From positions 168,280,678 through 168,344,677 of the forward strand of contig NC_133897.1 of assembly GCF_964199755.1 (NCBI RefSeq): a DNA stretch of 64,000 nt, in the 5' to 3' direction. The notes beneath the pieces are model-generated. The model did no database searches, was not told where the DNA came from, and saw nothing but the letters and a program-made list of their open reading frames with translations. A program made the translations under genes and the position numbers. Position 1 is the first letter of the stretch. The number at the start of each line of letters is the position of its first letter. Of this stretch, positions 50,509 through 59,545 are shown in pieces. This stretch comes from Larus michahellis (taxonomy: Eukaryota > Chordata > Aves > Charadriiformes > Laridae).

Positions 50509-50579
50509 CCCCCCCCCCCCCCCGGGGTGGTTGTCTATCTCCGCCGGGCTCGGAGATCGGAGGAGCGGAGGGGGGACCG

Positions 50580-50990
50580 TGCCCCGGGCATCCCCCCTGC
50601 ATCCCCCGGGCATCCCTCCTGCATCCCCCCGGCATTCCCCCCTTCCCCCCCCAGGCTTCCCCCCGGACATCCCCCAGGATCACCTCTTTATCCCCCCCAG
50701 GCATCACCCCTACATCCTCTGGCGCATCCCCCCTTCATCCACCCCGGGCACCCCTACTGCATCCCCCTGCATGCTCTGGGCATCCTCCCTTCCCCACCCC
50801 GGGCATCCCTCTTCCCCCCCTGCATCCCTCCCTTACCCTCACAGGCATCCCCTGGGCATCCCCCCTGCATCCCTCCTGCATCCTCCCTACATCACCCAGG
50901 CATCCTCCCTTCTTCCCCCCCAGGCATCCCCCCTGCAATCCCCTGGCATCCCCCCCTGTCAACCCCCGGCTTCACCCCCGCAGCACCCAC
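50580..50990. repeat. C-rich minisatellite, GGCATCCCCCCTGCATCCC type
   Basis: About 400 bp of imperfect CATCCC(C/T)(C/T)CTGCATCC units with C runs, starting some 180 bp upstream of the MAFA TATA box. On the MAFA sense strand this is GGGG-rich and could form G-quadruplexes. Long open frames on both strands are repeat artefacts. Confidence 0.85.
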
Positions 50991-53619
50991 TGACCAGCCC
51001 ACACCGGGCTGAGCGAGGAGCTGGGGGGAAAAAATAGAAAAGAAATTACAATTTCCTCACAAAGAGATGGGAAAGACCCCAAATTCGGCATTATCAAGCC
51101 CAAAATCAGGTTGCGTGCCGCCTTGCTGCATCCCGTGTCCCTGCGGGCGCCAGGCCCAATGTCGGGGTGCAGCCCCTTCCCCACTTTGGTTGTTCCAGGT
51201 GGGAGCAGACAGGCTCATCCTTGCAGGAAAAAAAAAAAAAAATTATATATATTTTTCAGATTTTGGGGAATTCTTCGGGGTGTTCCCACAAGCCGTTGGT
51301 GGTCGGGGAGCATCCGCCTGCATGTGCGCTGGTGAGGCTGGACCAGTTTTCGCTGCCACCTCCGGCTTCGTGTCGCGGGAGGTGACATTTTGCGCTTGAC
51401 ACATGGCGAGGAGCGTCATGAGGAGCGTCACCAGCTCAAGGACACAAGGACTGCGACCATGGGGTGGCAATGGGGTGCTGAGCCCAGCGCAGGATGAGAC
51501 CCTGGCCTGGATGTCGCCGCGCTGGTCCAAACCCTGTCACCTCATGCCTGGTGCAGCACGGGAGGGGACAAGGATGTTTGGGACTGAAAGCTGGGGTTCA
51601 CGCTGGTGGGGTTGGGTGGGGTCAGCTTTAGGATGGGGACATGCGCTGAAGTCACACAGCAGCCTGGGCACAGCTGGTCCCCACAGCAAGGTGATGGAGG
51701 GAAACTGAGGCACAGGGGCGGCCGCCATCGAATTGTCCCACCAAACCCCAGGGGACGAGCAGCTTCACGCCACAGGGGCTGTTGCCACCCACCTCCCACA
51801 TAGCAACCCCTCTTGGGACCCAGGACTGTCCCCAGCGCCCTGCAGGATGCGGCCCAGAGTCCCACTGCATCCCACCCTGGCTGCATCCTGCCCCACTGCA
51901 CCCCATGGGACGTGTGTGTGGGGGGTGACAGTCCCGACGTGGGGACACTGCCCTCCATGGGTGCTAATTCAAAAAAGCGGGGATTATTTGGGCCTAATTA
52001 ATGCAAAAAAGGCTTTTTTTTTCAGGGTGGGGGAGAAAACCCTTTATCTTGCCGCATTCCCAGCAATTAAAATCCTCCATCATTTTTTTTTTTACTGGAT
52101 CTGGCCTCTGGAGGGTTTGGGGTTCTTGTTGTCCCCATCCATGTCTTTTTCCTATCAAAGTAAAACTGTGTTGGGGCAGATGGGGGGGAGGGTTGTCCCC
52201 CCCCGGGCAGGGTCATGGATGCAGGTAAAGCCCCATGTGTGTCCCCTGGGACCCCGGCGACACTGCTGGTTATCCCATATTGGACAGCCTGGGATACAAA
52301 TGTCCCATACTGGAGACCCCAAACATGGGCAGGGGATAACGGGATCCCCCCCAACTTGGGAAGAGAAGGGGCAGAGAAGGGGACAAGAAGGTAATTTTGA
52401 TATTTTTGCAAGATATTTGCAAGAAAAAAACCCTTTCATGGGATGTTTTTAACCCGCATTTCCTTAATTGTGTGACCCCAAACGCAGCAGCAGTGTCAGC
52501 AGTGGGATGTCGGGGTCCCACATGGGGCAGGAGTGGCGGGGGGGGGGGGTCTAGGATGCGGTGTCACCTCCCTACCCCCGGCACTGCCATGTCCCTCGCA
52601 CCCTGGGGACACCCGCCCCCCCATCAGCAGCTGCCACCCACCATGGGACAGGAGCGACGAAGGGATTAGGAACAGGCCGGGCTCCAACGGGACCGTCGCT
52701 CGCCTGCGTCACCACCACCCGGGGGGGTAATTTTAGCGGGGTGGCCGGGTACAGTCACACTGCCGGGGCAGCGCGGCTGGGCCCCGTGGCATGTCACCAG
52801 CCCTCCCCACCAAAGCCAAACCGGTCATCTAAGTTTACTCGCAGGCGATCGAGTGACATAACCAGGTTGGTGGCCGCAGGGATGGCAGCGGGATGGCGTC
52901 ACCTTTCGCTTTTAGAGCGGGCAGCTCGTGTGCCCCTTTAACCCTTCGAGCGGGGCCGGGTGCCCCCGCGAGTGCTGCCTCAGTTTCCCCAGTTGGTTGA
53001 TGGTGCACAGCACCCGGTCTGGGGTGCTGCTGGCTGGGGAAGCCCTCACGGGGACATCAGCCCATGGCGAGGGTGACGGCCACCACGATTCTCCCCCACG
53101 AGCCGGCAGTACCATCTTGGCGATGCTCCACCAGCATCCGCAGCGTGAATCCAGGTATTGCTGCCTGGAGAAGGGTCGGAAATGATTCTGGGAGGAAAAA
53201 TCATGCAAAGAGGCTGATGCCCACGGTGGGACCAGGTTTGAGCATCGAAGAGGAGGTGGAGAAGGAGGGCAGGGGACAGCCACCCTGATGACAGGCAGAA
53301 AAGTGAGCCGGCGGGTGATGGCACCTGCTTCCCCGGCAGGGGACCAAGAACTGTGCCAGCAGCGCCCATCCCAGGAGGGTTTTCCAGGAAATGTTTACGA
53401 TGTCCTCCAGAAACGCTGCCCTGTGCCACCCCTCCGGCCAAGGCACCCCCCAGGGCATGTCCTTGCCAGGGGTGGGGGGCCCTGGGACAGCCCATCTACG
53501 CTCCCACCACCGCAGCGTCCCCAGCTTCATGGAAAGGCCGGATAAACCAAGGGGGCCCATCACCGAGGCGTCGGGGCTGCCGGGGATGGGGTGAGGAACC
53601 TGTCAGGATTCGGCGACAC
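50991..53619. other. MAFA-ZC3H3 intergenic, first part
   Basis: No gene recognised. MIR-like cores at 51701-51715 (GAAACTGAGGCACAG, +) and 52976-52990 (TGCCTCAGTTTCCCC, i.e. minus). Short AT-rich TAATTAATGC at about 51995 and CGATCGAGTGACATAACC at about 52850 may be regulatory. Confidence 0.4.
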
Positions 53620-53830
53620 CTCTCCAGGGGCCGCGTTTATCCCTCCTCGGAAATTAATCACCCCCAAGCAGCGCTTTAACGACAGCCGGCAATAAATTAC
53701 AATCCTCCCCGGGAAGGGAGCAGCGGCGCCGGTGGGCGGCAGAGCCGTGGCTCTCAGCGAGCTACTCATTGCCTCGCTTAATTAGTGCAGCACGAGCCTT
53801 AATCCCCGTTAGGCTGCTCGTCAGGGAGCT
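53620..53830. promoter_or_regulatory. Candidate conserved non-coding element upstream of MAFA
   Basis: Unique block with GGAAATTAATCACCCC, GGCAATAAATTACAATCC, GCTTAATTAGTGC and CCTTAATCCCC (the last is a TAATCC Otx/Pitx-type core), about 3.3 kb upstream of the TATA box. It stands out from the GC-rich flanks. Confidence 0.38.
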
Positions 53831-55500
53831 GCGGCCATGGGAAGCACCGAAGTTCCCGGCCGCCATCACCCCGCCATCCCTGGGGACTCGTAACATCATC
53901 GTTTCCTCCAATTTAGTGAATTTAGGGTTATTTTTTTTTTAGGAAAGCATCACGTGAAGAAACATCCTTTCTGGGTAAAGAGGGGAGGGGGGGAAAGTTA
54001 TAATAATTAAGACCCTTAATTTGGGGAGCAGAGCGGCCCCTCCGCCAGCATTAGCAGCCCCTTGAGGGGATGTTTGTGCCCCGTATCGCTGAAAAAAAGC
54101 CACGCTCCGACCGGGCACCCCGGGGAAGATACTCTTTATTTACATATCAAAACACACGGGTTAATAAAAGACATTTAATATCAACGGAGATGATGAAGTT
54201 TTTCTTAAAAAAAACAGCTCGCTGGACACGTGCTGGGGTATGAGAGCCGCCCCCAGGGGGGGACCCGCCGGTCCCCGTGATGGCTGGGGGGATGCTGGGG
54301 ACGCAGCCACCCCAAACTGGTCTCCAAGTGGCACTAAACCCCCTGCCCAATCGCCGGTTCTGCAGCAGGCACCATCCTTTAAGGGGAGCCCAGGGAGGTG
54401 ACAGGCATTAATGACATCGTGCCTTTGGTGGCATCCCATGCCCTGAGTCACCCGAGCCAGGGGACAAATCCCTCACCACGAGCCAGGCGGGGGGGGGAGC
54501 ACCCCGTGGTGCTCAAGACCCCACCATGGGGTGAACGCACCCCTGGGTGCTCACCTGGGGAAGGGAAACCCTCGTGGGGACCCGGTTACAGGGGGGTGAA
54601 ACCGCAGCCGTCAGCCCCTTGACGGAGCCGTGGTGCACCTGAGCCCGTGGCATCATGGTGGCTCTGTCACCCACCCCACTGCTGAGCACACCTGGGTGCG
54701 GGGTCCCCAGGGAGTCCCCGCGCTCGCCCACGTCCCTGCTGCTGCCTTTTTTCCCCGCGGGGCTTAGCCCGAAGGTGCTGCGATTGAGGGGCAGGGGATG
54801 GGCAAATCCGGCCGCCCCACGTGGCTGCTCCCAGCTCTCGGCACCTCTTGGCAAGGGGACATGCTGCAGCTGTCCCCAAAATCGCATCCGTGTGGGGGAA
54901 CAGCATCTACCCCCCCCGCCCCGAAATCCACGTGGAAATTGTACCTACGGATGCAAAAAACCATCGCGCTACCAGTTGCACGGCCGGCAGTACTGGGCTC
55001 GGCACAATGTCCTTTTGCTTGGATTTAGATGGATCCCCAAAAACCCGGAAAGAGCCAGTTCGGGTCTCCCAAAAGAGACCAAACTCCGGCTGGGATGGGG
55101 AAAGGTGTGGGTCAGAGTGCAACGGGCCGTGGGAGATCCTGATGGAGCATTTGGTGGGAGCTCAACGCTGCTTCCAACACACTTTTCCACTAGGGATGCT
55201 CTTGGCACGTGGCTCCGCTCCAAAGAATCTCCTCCCAAAAGCAAGGGGATGGAGCACCACGGATGCTCTGGGCATGGAGAGATTTGGGCTGAGCCGTGTG
55301 GGGGCTTTACACCTCATTACATCCCAGCACGGTGACTCGTCCCCAGTGTAACGGCCAACCTGGATGCGGGCATGTCGCGTGATTAAGCTCCTCAGATCTC
55401 CATGTCACCTCATGTCCAGGCCACCAGCAGAGCCACGATCTGCAGGAGGACCGATGGGGGTGGGAGCATCCAAGGAGCCTGGTGACCAGGCCCACCTTCA
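53831..55500. other. MAFA-ZC3H3 intergenic, second part
   Basis: GC-rich with no supported gene. A minus-strand AATAAA (54135-54140) in the context GTAAATAAAGAGTATC has the look of a real transcript end and could be a distal ZC3H3 site or the end of a non-coding RNA. Long open frames (54655-55335 +, 54821-55351 +) have no motifs. Confidence 0.4.
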
Positions 55501-55504
55501 ATAA

Positions 55505-55743
55505 ACCAGCTGAAAAGATATTTTATTGGCAAATTAAAACATTTCAAACAAAACCGCTTTCCTGTGGGAACGGGTGGCGCTTCCCCATGCTGCCACCCCG
55601 GCTCCTTGCCAAAACGATGTCCCGGGGAAAGCAAGACGAGAAGGGGGTGCTGGCATCTGGCCACGGGTATCCTGAGGTAGGTGCCAGGTCATTGCCCGGC
55701 TCTGGGGTTCCTGAGCTGCTGGTGGGCTGCCATGGGGTCTTGT
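55505..55743 (-). other. ZC3H3 3' UTR
   Basis: Short 3' UTR (about 240 nt) from the ZC3H3 stop codon to just past an AATAAA on the minus strand at 55522-55527 (context GCCAATAAAATATC), followed by a GT-rich downstream stretch (GCTGGTTTATTGAAGG). Confidence 0.6.
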
Positions 55744-55775
55744 TCAGAGACGGGGCTTGATCTGCAGCCGTTTGC
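55744..55775 (-). CDS. ZC3H3: ZC3H3 terminal coding exon (C-terminus)
   Basis: Last coding exon of a CCCH zinc-finger protein that acts in mRNA 3'-end processing and poly(A) mRNA export. Canonical acceptor: a pyrimidine tract (CTTTCCCTTTCCTCCCTCCAG on the minus strand, intron ending at 55776). The exon completes a glycine codon and encodes KRLQIKPRL before TGA (55744-55746). GKRLQIKPRL matches the GK-x-L-x-IKPRL C-terminus I recall for vertebrate ZC3H3. Position supports it: ZC3H3 lies directly upstream of MAFA, on the same strand, in mammals. The CCCH fingers lie in exons beyond the window. A second frame through the same splice stays open for about 100 codons (to TGA before the poly(A) signal), but without family support. 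Confidence 0.75.
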
Positions 55776-55872
55776 CTGGAGGGAGGAAAGGGAAAGGTGA
55801 TGGGGGTGGGAGGTGGGTGACACACACATCTGGACACGTCCGGGCTTCTCCTTGCCTGGTCACAGTGGGTTA

Positions 55873-56112
55873 GAATCATAGAATTGTCTAGGTTGGAAGG
55901 GATCTTAAAGATCATCGAGCCCAACCATCAACCCAACGCTGACAGAACCCACCACTAAACCATGACCCTACGGACCACGTCTGCCTGGCTTTTAAATACC
56001 TCCAGGGATGGTGACTCCACCACTTCCCTGGGCAGCCTCTTCCAATGCTTGATAACCCTTTCGGTGAAGAAATTTTTCCTAATATCCATCCTAAAGCTCC
56101 CCTGGTGTACCT
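55873..56112 (-). mobile_element. CR1 fragment, left arm of inverted pair
   Basis: Minus-strand CR1: agaatcatagaattgtctag, ttggaagggatcttaaagat, agggatggtgactccaccac, ending near 'cctggtgtacct'. Similar subfamily to the copy at 1073. Confidence 0.93.
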
Positions 56113-56402
56113 AAAGGGGCTCCAGGAAAGATGGGAAGGGACTCTCTATGAGTGGAGTGATAGGATGAGGGGGAACGGTTTTAAACGGGAAGAGGGGAGA
56201 TTTGATTAGATATTAGGAAGAAATTCTTCACTCTGAGGGTGGTGAGCCCGTGGCCCAGGTTGCCCAGAGAAGCTGTGGCTGCCCCATCCCTGGAGGTTTT
56301 CAAGGTCAGGTTGGACCTTGAGCAATCTGGGCTGGAGGGAGGTGTCCCTGCCAAGATGATCTTTAAGGTCCCTTCCAACTCAAACCGTTCCATGATTCCA
56401 TA
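56113..56402 (+). mobile_element. CR1 fragment, right arm of inverted pair
   Basis: Plus-strand CR1: gaggggagatttgattagat, attaggaagaaattcttcac, cctggaggttttcaaggtca, ending in atgatctttaaggtccctt and the degenerate end ccatgattccata. Its 5' end abuts the 5' end of the minus-strand copy. Confidence 0.93.
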
Positions 56403-56520
56403 ATTTCCTCTTGTGGTATATCAAGAGGGTTAACACACTGGAGATGGGCACAGGCACTAGGGATGTGGGCGGTCCTCAACCCCGGCAGCACCCAACCCCG
56501 ATAGCACCCACCCGCCTCAC

Positions 56521-56601
56521 CTCTGCCACCCTCCTCCAGACGGGTGTTTTCGGAGTCCCGTGAGGATGCTGGTGGCAAAGTCCTCCTCCATTTGGTGCTG
56601 C
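56521..56601 (-). CDS. ZC3H3: ZC3H3 probable penultimate exon
   Basis: 81-nt exon with a strong acceptor (TTTTTTTCGTTTTTTGCTCC then CAG) and a consensus donor (GGCAGAG followed by GTGAGG). In the frame that joins to KRLQIKPRL it reads STKWRRTLPPASSRDSENTR and then LEEGGRG, both boundaries being phase 1. The serine/arginine-rich, poorly structured sequence fits the weakly conserved ZC3H3 tail. An alternative frame (MEEDFATSILTGLRKHPSGG...) is also open, continuing 100 codons through the next exon. I favour the ZC3H3 frame because of its C-terminus. Confidence 0.55.
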
Positions 56602-57966
56602 CTGGGAGCAAAAAACGAAAAAAAGAGGAGGAAGTCATCAAGGTTGGCTTGGGTTGCCGGAAATCCCTTGGGATGAGGGCACAGGAGCAGCCCGAGCTCC
56701 TCTGCTTCTCCCGCAGCCCCAGTGCTTTGTGCTTCAACAGTAGGAAAAGGGAGTAAAAGCTGCCCCAGGGGGCACAGTATGACCAACCAGCAGGAATAAT
56801 CAGCAAGCAAACGGAGAAAAATAAATGAGACCACGTAATTGCATCCCATGCCTCTCATCACGAAGCCTGCAGTGATGGTTGTGGCTTCCCCACCACCCTG
56901 CCAGCCTGCTGGTGGGGACACGCGTGTCCTCAGCGTGGTATTTAGCCTGGTCTTGCTGCCCCATGGCTCCTTCTCCAGCCTTTCAGTGCAGAGTTGGTGC
57001 CTTTGGGGTCAGGACATGTCTCTCTGGGAGCCCAGAGCTGATGTCCCTCTTGGCCATGGCCGGGATGGAGCTGCCTGGTTCCCCAGATCCCCATCCCTGG
57101 TGAGCATCATGACCTGCTCCAGGGCTGTGCTGGAGCAGGAAAGAGCAGAGCACTGGCAAGCAAGAGGTTAACTCATGTTCATGCTCTGGCCACGCTGGTG
57201 AAAGGTTTGAGGACAACTCTGCTGTCCTGAAGACCCTGGGGTGACCTGGGACAGAGAGCAGACCCGCTAATCGTCAATTAAGAGGCAGCAGAGGGACAAA
57301 CGACGACGAAAAAGCACCCAGGGATTTGGGGCTGCAGAGCTGATGGGATTTCAGGATTCAACCTGGGCAAGTCCAACGGGATGGGCAAGGCTCCTGACCA
57401 GTTGCTGCCATCGAGCAGATGCTGGCCAGGTCCCAGGTCCCAGGTCTCGGATGATGCTTTTCAGCAGCTTGGCCACCCCAAAAGGTGCAAAGATTTTCCG
57501 GAAAAAAGGTTTTTCCATTTTCAACCAAGCCCAGCATCCCCCAAGATGCTCCATGAGATGAATTCTGCTTGCTGGAGCACTGTGCCTCCCCCAAAGAGGG
57601 TCCCAGATGCTTGTATAAAGCCAAAACTCCATGAAGTGCCTGTGTGAGGTGATCTCTTTGAAGGACAAGTCCAGGAACATCCCATGGAGCAGGGTGGGTG
57701 GCAAGAAGTCTTCCATCATTTCAACCGCAATGTGTTGAAATGCAGAGTTTCTCCTATTTTCCTTCCCTGAAGGGTGTGGAGAGGTGGTTATGGGGTTTTC
57801 CCTGCTAGACCAAGGGTGGACAGGAGCATGGTGGCCACTTGGCTGAGGAGAAGACACTGAGATGAATGTGGATGGGAAAAGGAGGAGGCTTTCCAGAAGA
57901 AAAGACCCACAGCTTGTTGAGCGATGAGGTTTAGTGGGAAAAGTCCCCTCTCACTTGTGATTACAG
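56602..57966. other. Probable ZC3H3 intron, nothing firm
   Basis: A 168-codon minus-strand open frame at 57351-57857 (contains EMMEDFLPPTLLHGMFLDLS) has protein-like composition but no recognised family or conserved splice support. A short direct repeat CCAGGTCCCAGGTCCCAGG lies at 57427-57446. Confidence 0.35.
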
Positions 57967-58196
57967 GAGGTGGAGAAGATCATGGAGGAGCTGGAGGGAA
58001 TCCAGCCCAAAGCCCATGCAGATGCAGATGCTCTGGATGAGCAGTACACAACTTGCCCACGTATCTGCAAAAACCCAGATGCTCCGCATCGCATTTCCCA
58101 AATGATGATGCCCAACATGGAGATGGGACCATGGGCACTGTCAAGCACCCTTGAAAGGCGAAAGGAGAAGGTTTTGGGGCAGGGGAGGCAGGAAGG
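57967..58196 (+). other. Possible exon of an antisense transcript
   Basis: 230-nt plus-strand interval between a pyrimidine-rich acceptor (CCCCTCTCACTTGTGATTACAG) and a donor (GGAAGG followed by GTGAGG). It is open throughout and reads EVEKIMEELEGIQPKAHADA and so on, acidic and helical-looking at first. No family recognised. It would run antisense to ZC3H3. A terminal-exon-like segment at 63068-63478 on the same strand could belong to the same transcript. Confidence 0.25.
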
Positions 58197-58254
58197 GTGA
58201 GGACCCCAAGCAGCACCCAACAACAGGGAGCCACCGGGAGTTCTTCTTTCCTTT

Positions 58255-58870
58255 TAAACTTGGGTAAACAAACTTGCTCGGAGTCTAAGCTGCCGTGGCA
58301 GTGATACATAGCTTTTGAGCTAATTTATGTAAAATAAAGAGGGCTCATTTAGCACCTTTCCACCCTTAATATAACACCCATACATCAGAGGGCTGCACAG
58401 CAGCCACGACGGACTCGGCTATTAGTCACCGGCGACGCAGCCGAATTCAGCTTCGGGGAAGGGCAACACCGAGCAAAACGCCCATCACGCCCCGCTGAGC
58501 CTCTGACCACCCTCTGAATTTTCCGGCCGACCCCAAGTATCCCTTTCGCGTGGAACCAGTTGGTTTTTTCCGGCCTGGGATTTCCAAATCTGGGCCCCTA
58601 GTTGACGGAATTAGGGTCCATCAACCCCAACGGGTCAAAATTAGCATCTCCTCGTTCCTGCCCCCATCACAGACCGTGGCCCTGGTCCAACACGAATGGT
58701 AGAAATGGCTCAATTTCCCCCCCGAGGAAACTTCATTAGCTAATATCTGTGCAGCGGCACGAAAGCCACGCTTTCCAATTCAAAGCAAATATGATTACAG
58801 AAGTAGAAATATAGATTTCTCTTTTTTGGGGGGGAGAAAAAAAAAAAAAAGGTGATTTTTTAAATCGACC
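58255..58870. promoter_or_regulatory. Candidate MAFA islet-type enhancer (region-3-like)
   Basis: Unique block with a near-perfect FoxA site (GTAAACAAAC, 58264-58273), then GAGCTAATTTATGTAAAATA, CACCCTTAATATAACACC, GCTATTAGTCACC and, further on, CTTCATTAGCTAATATC and AATATGATTACAG. Forkhead plus several TAAT homeodomain cores is the established make-up of the mammalian MafA enhancer near -8 kb (bound by FoxA2, Pdx1, Nkx2.2). Here the FoxA site is about 7.86 kb upstream of the TATA box. Homology is inferred from position and motif content only. Confidence 0.4.
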
Positions 58871-59016
58871 CTAATTAGCTTCCTGACTTCGGTACGGCGG
58901 GGTTGCACAGAACGGAGACGTTTTCAGAGCATGTGCGATGGGGATGGAGGAGGGCAAAAAAAATGAAATAAAACCAAAATGCATTGGAAAAGGATGAAAC
59001 CGGTCCAGTTTCTCAC

Positions 59017-59118
59017 CTCGGATGGAGGGAGATGCTGCTCCTGGAAAGGATGGAGCAGGGGATGCTTCACCCTCGCGGGAGCAGCCGGGAACAGGCAAAA
59101 GGCCCTGCCACGAAAACC
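59017..59118 (-). CDS. ZC3H3: Possible further ZC3H3 exon
   Basis: A 102-nt interval with a fair acceptor (CGCCGTTTTCTCCAG) and good donor (CCGAG followed by GTGAGAAAC). Its open frame (FSWQGLLPVPGCSREGEASP...) ends in phase 1, as needed to join the 56601 exon. No conserved motif confirms it, so it may be chance. Confidence 0.22.
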
Positions 59119-59324
59119 CTGGAGAAAACGGCGGGGGGCGGGGGGTGTCACTTCTACGAAAATATAAAACGAAAATATATTTTCCGCTTTTGTGCATGGG
59201 AGATCCTGCAAATGGCGTGATCAATCTTGGGTCGCATCTCACGCGCCTTCGCTCTCTTTCCCCCCACCCTCCCCCCCTTCTCTGTCTTCTCTGCGTTTCT
59301 CTGCCACGCAATCCATCTTCCAGG

Positions 59325-59545
59325 AACCAGGTATATAATTTCTAGTTAGCGAAAGCCGGGTTAAAAAACCCCTTTTTCATTACGATGATTGAACTGCTTC
59401 CAAAGAGAAGAACCGGGCCTGGATCACGAGCTCTCCATCCAAAGCCGGGGCGGCTTTTGCTGAGCTTGTCAGCCTCGCTGGAGAATTAGGACTTTCAGCG
59501 CTCTTCCTCCTGATGAAAATCAACATTTATTTTGCCTAAGCCTAA
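59325..59545. promoter_or_regulatory. Candidate conserved non-coding element
   Basis: Unique: GGTATATAATTTCTAGTTAG, TTTTTCATTACGATGATTG, GGAGAATTAGGAC and GATGAAAATCAACATTTATT. Homeodomain-type sites with scattered CpG, about 9 kb upstream of MAFA. Confidence 0.3.

Larger units (their letters stand above)
48080..50620. promoter_or_regulatory. CpG island over MAFA
   Basis: Very GC-rich with frequent CpG across the CDS, leader and promoter, contrasting sharply with the AT-rich 3' UTR. This composition explains the many long open frames on both strands here. Confidence 0.8.
55776..56520 (-). other. Last ZC3H3 intron
   Basis: 745 nt, GT (56519-56520) to AG (55776-55777). It is almost filled by two CR1 copies in inverted orientation. 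Confidence 0.6.

Noticed and set aside
49478-50993. Plus-strand open frames of 300, 432 and 321 codons over the MAFA promoter
   Set aside because: They cross two tandem repeats in a CpG island, overlap in several frames, and encode low-complexity Gly/Pro/Arg/Ser sequence.
57351-57857. 168-codon minus-strand frame with protein-like composition
   Set aside because: No recognisable family and no link in phase to the ZC3H3 exons. It may be a retained-open intron segment; left unassigned.
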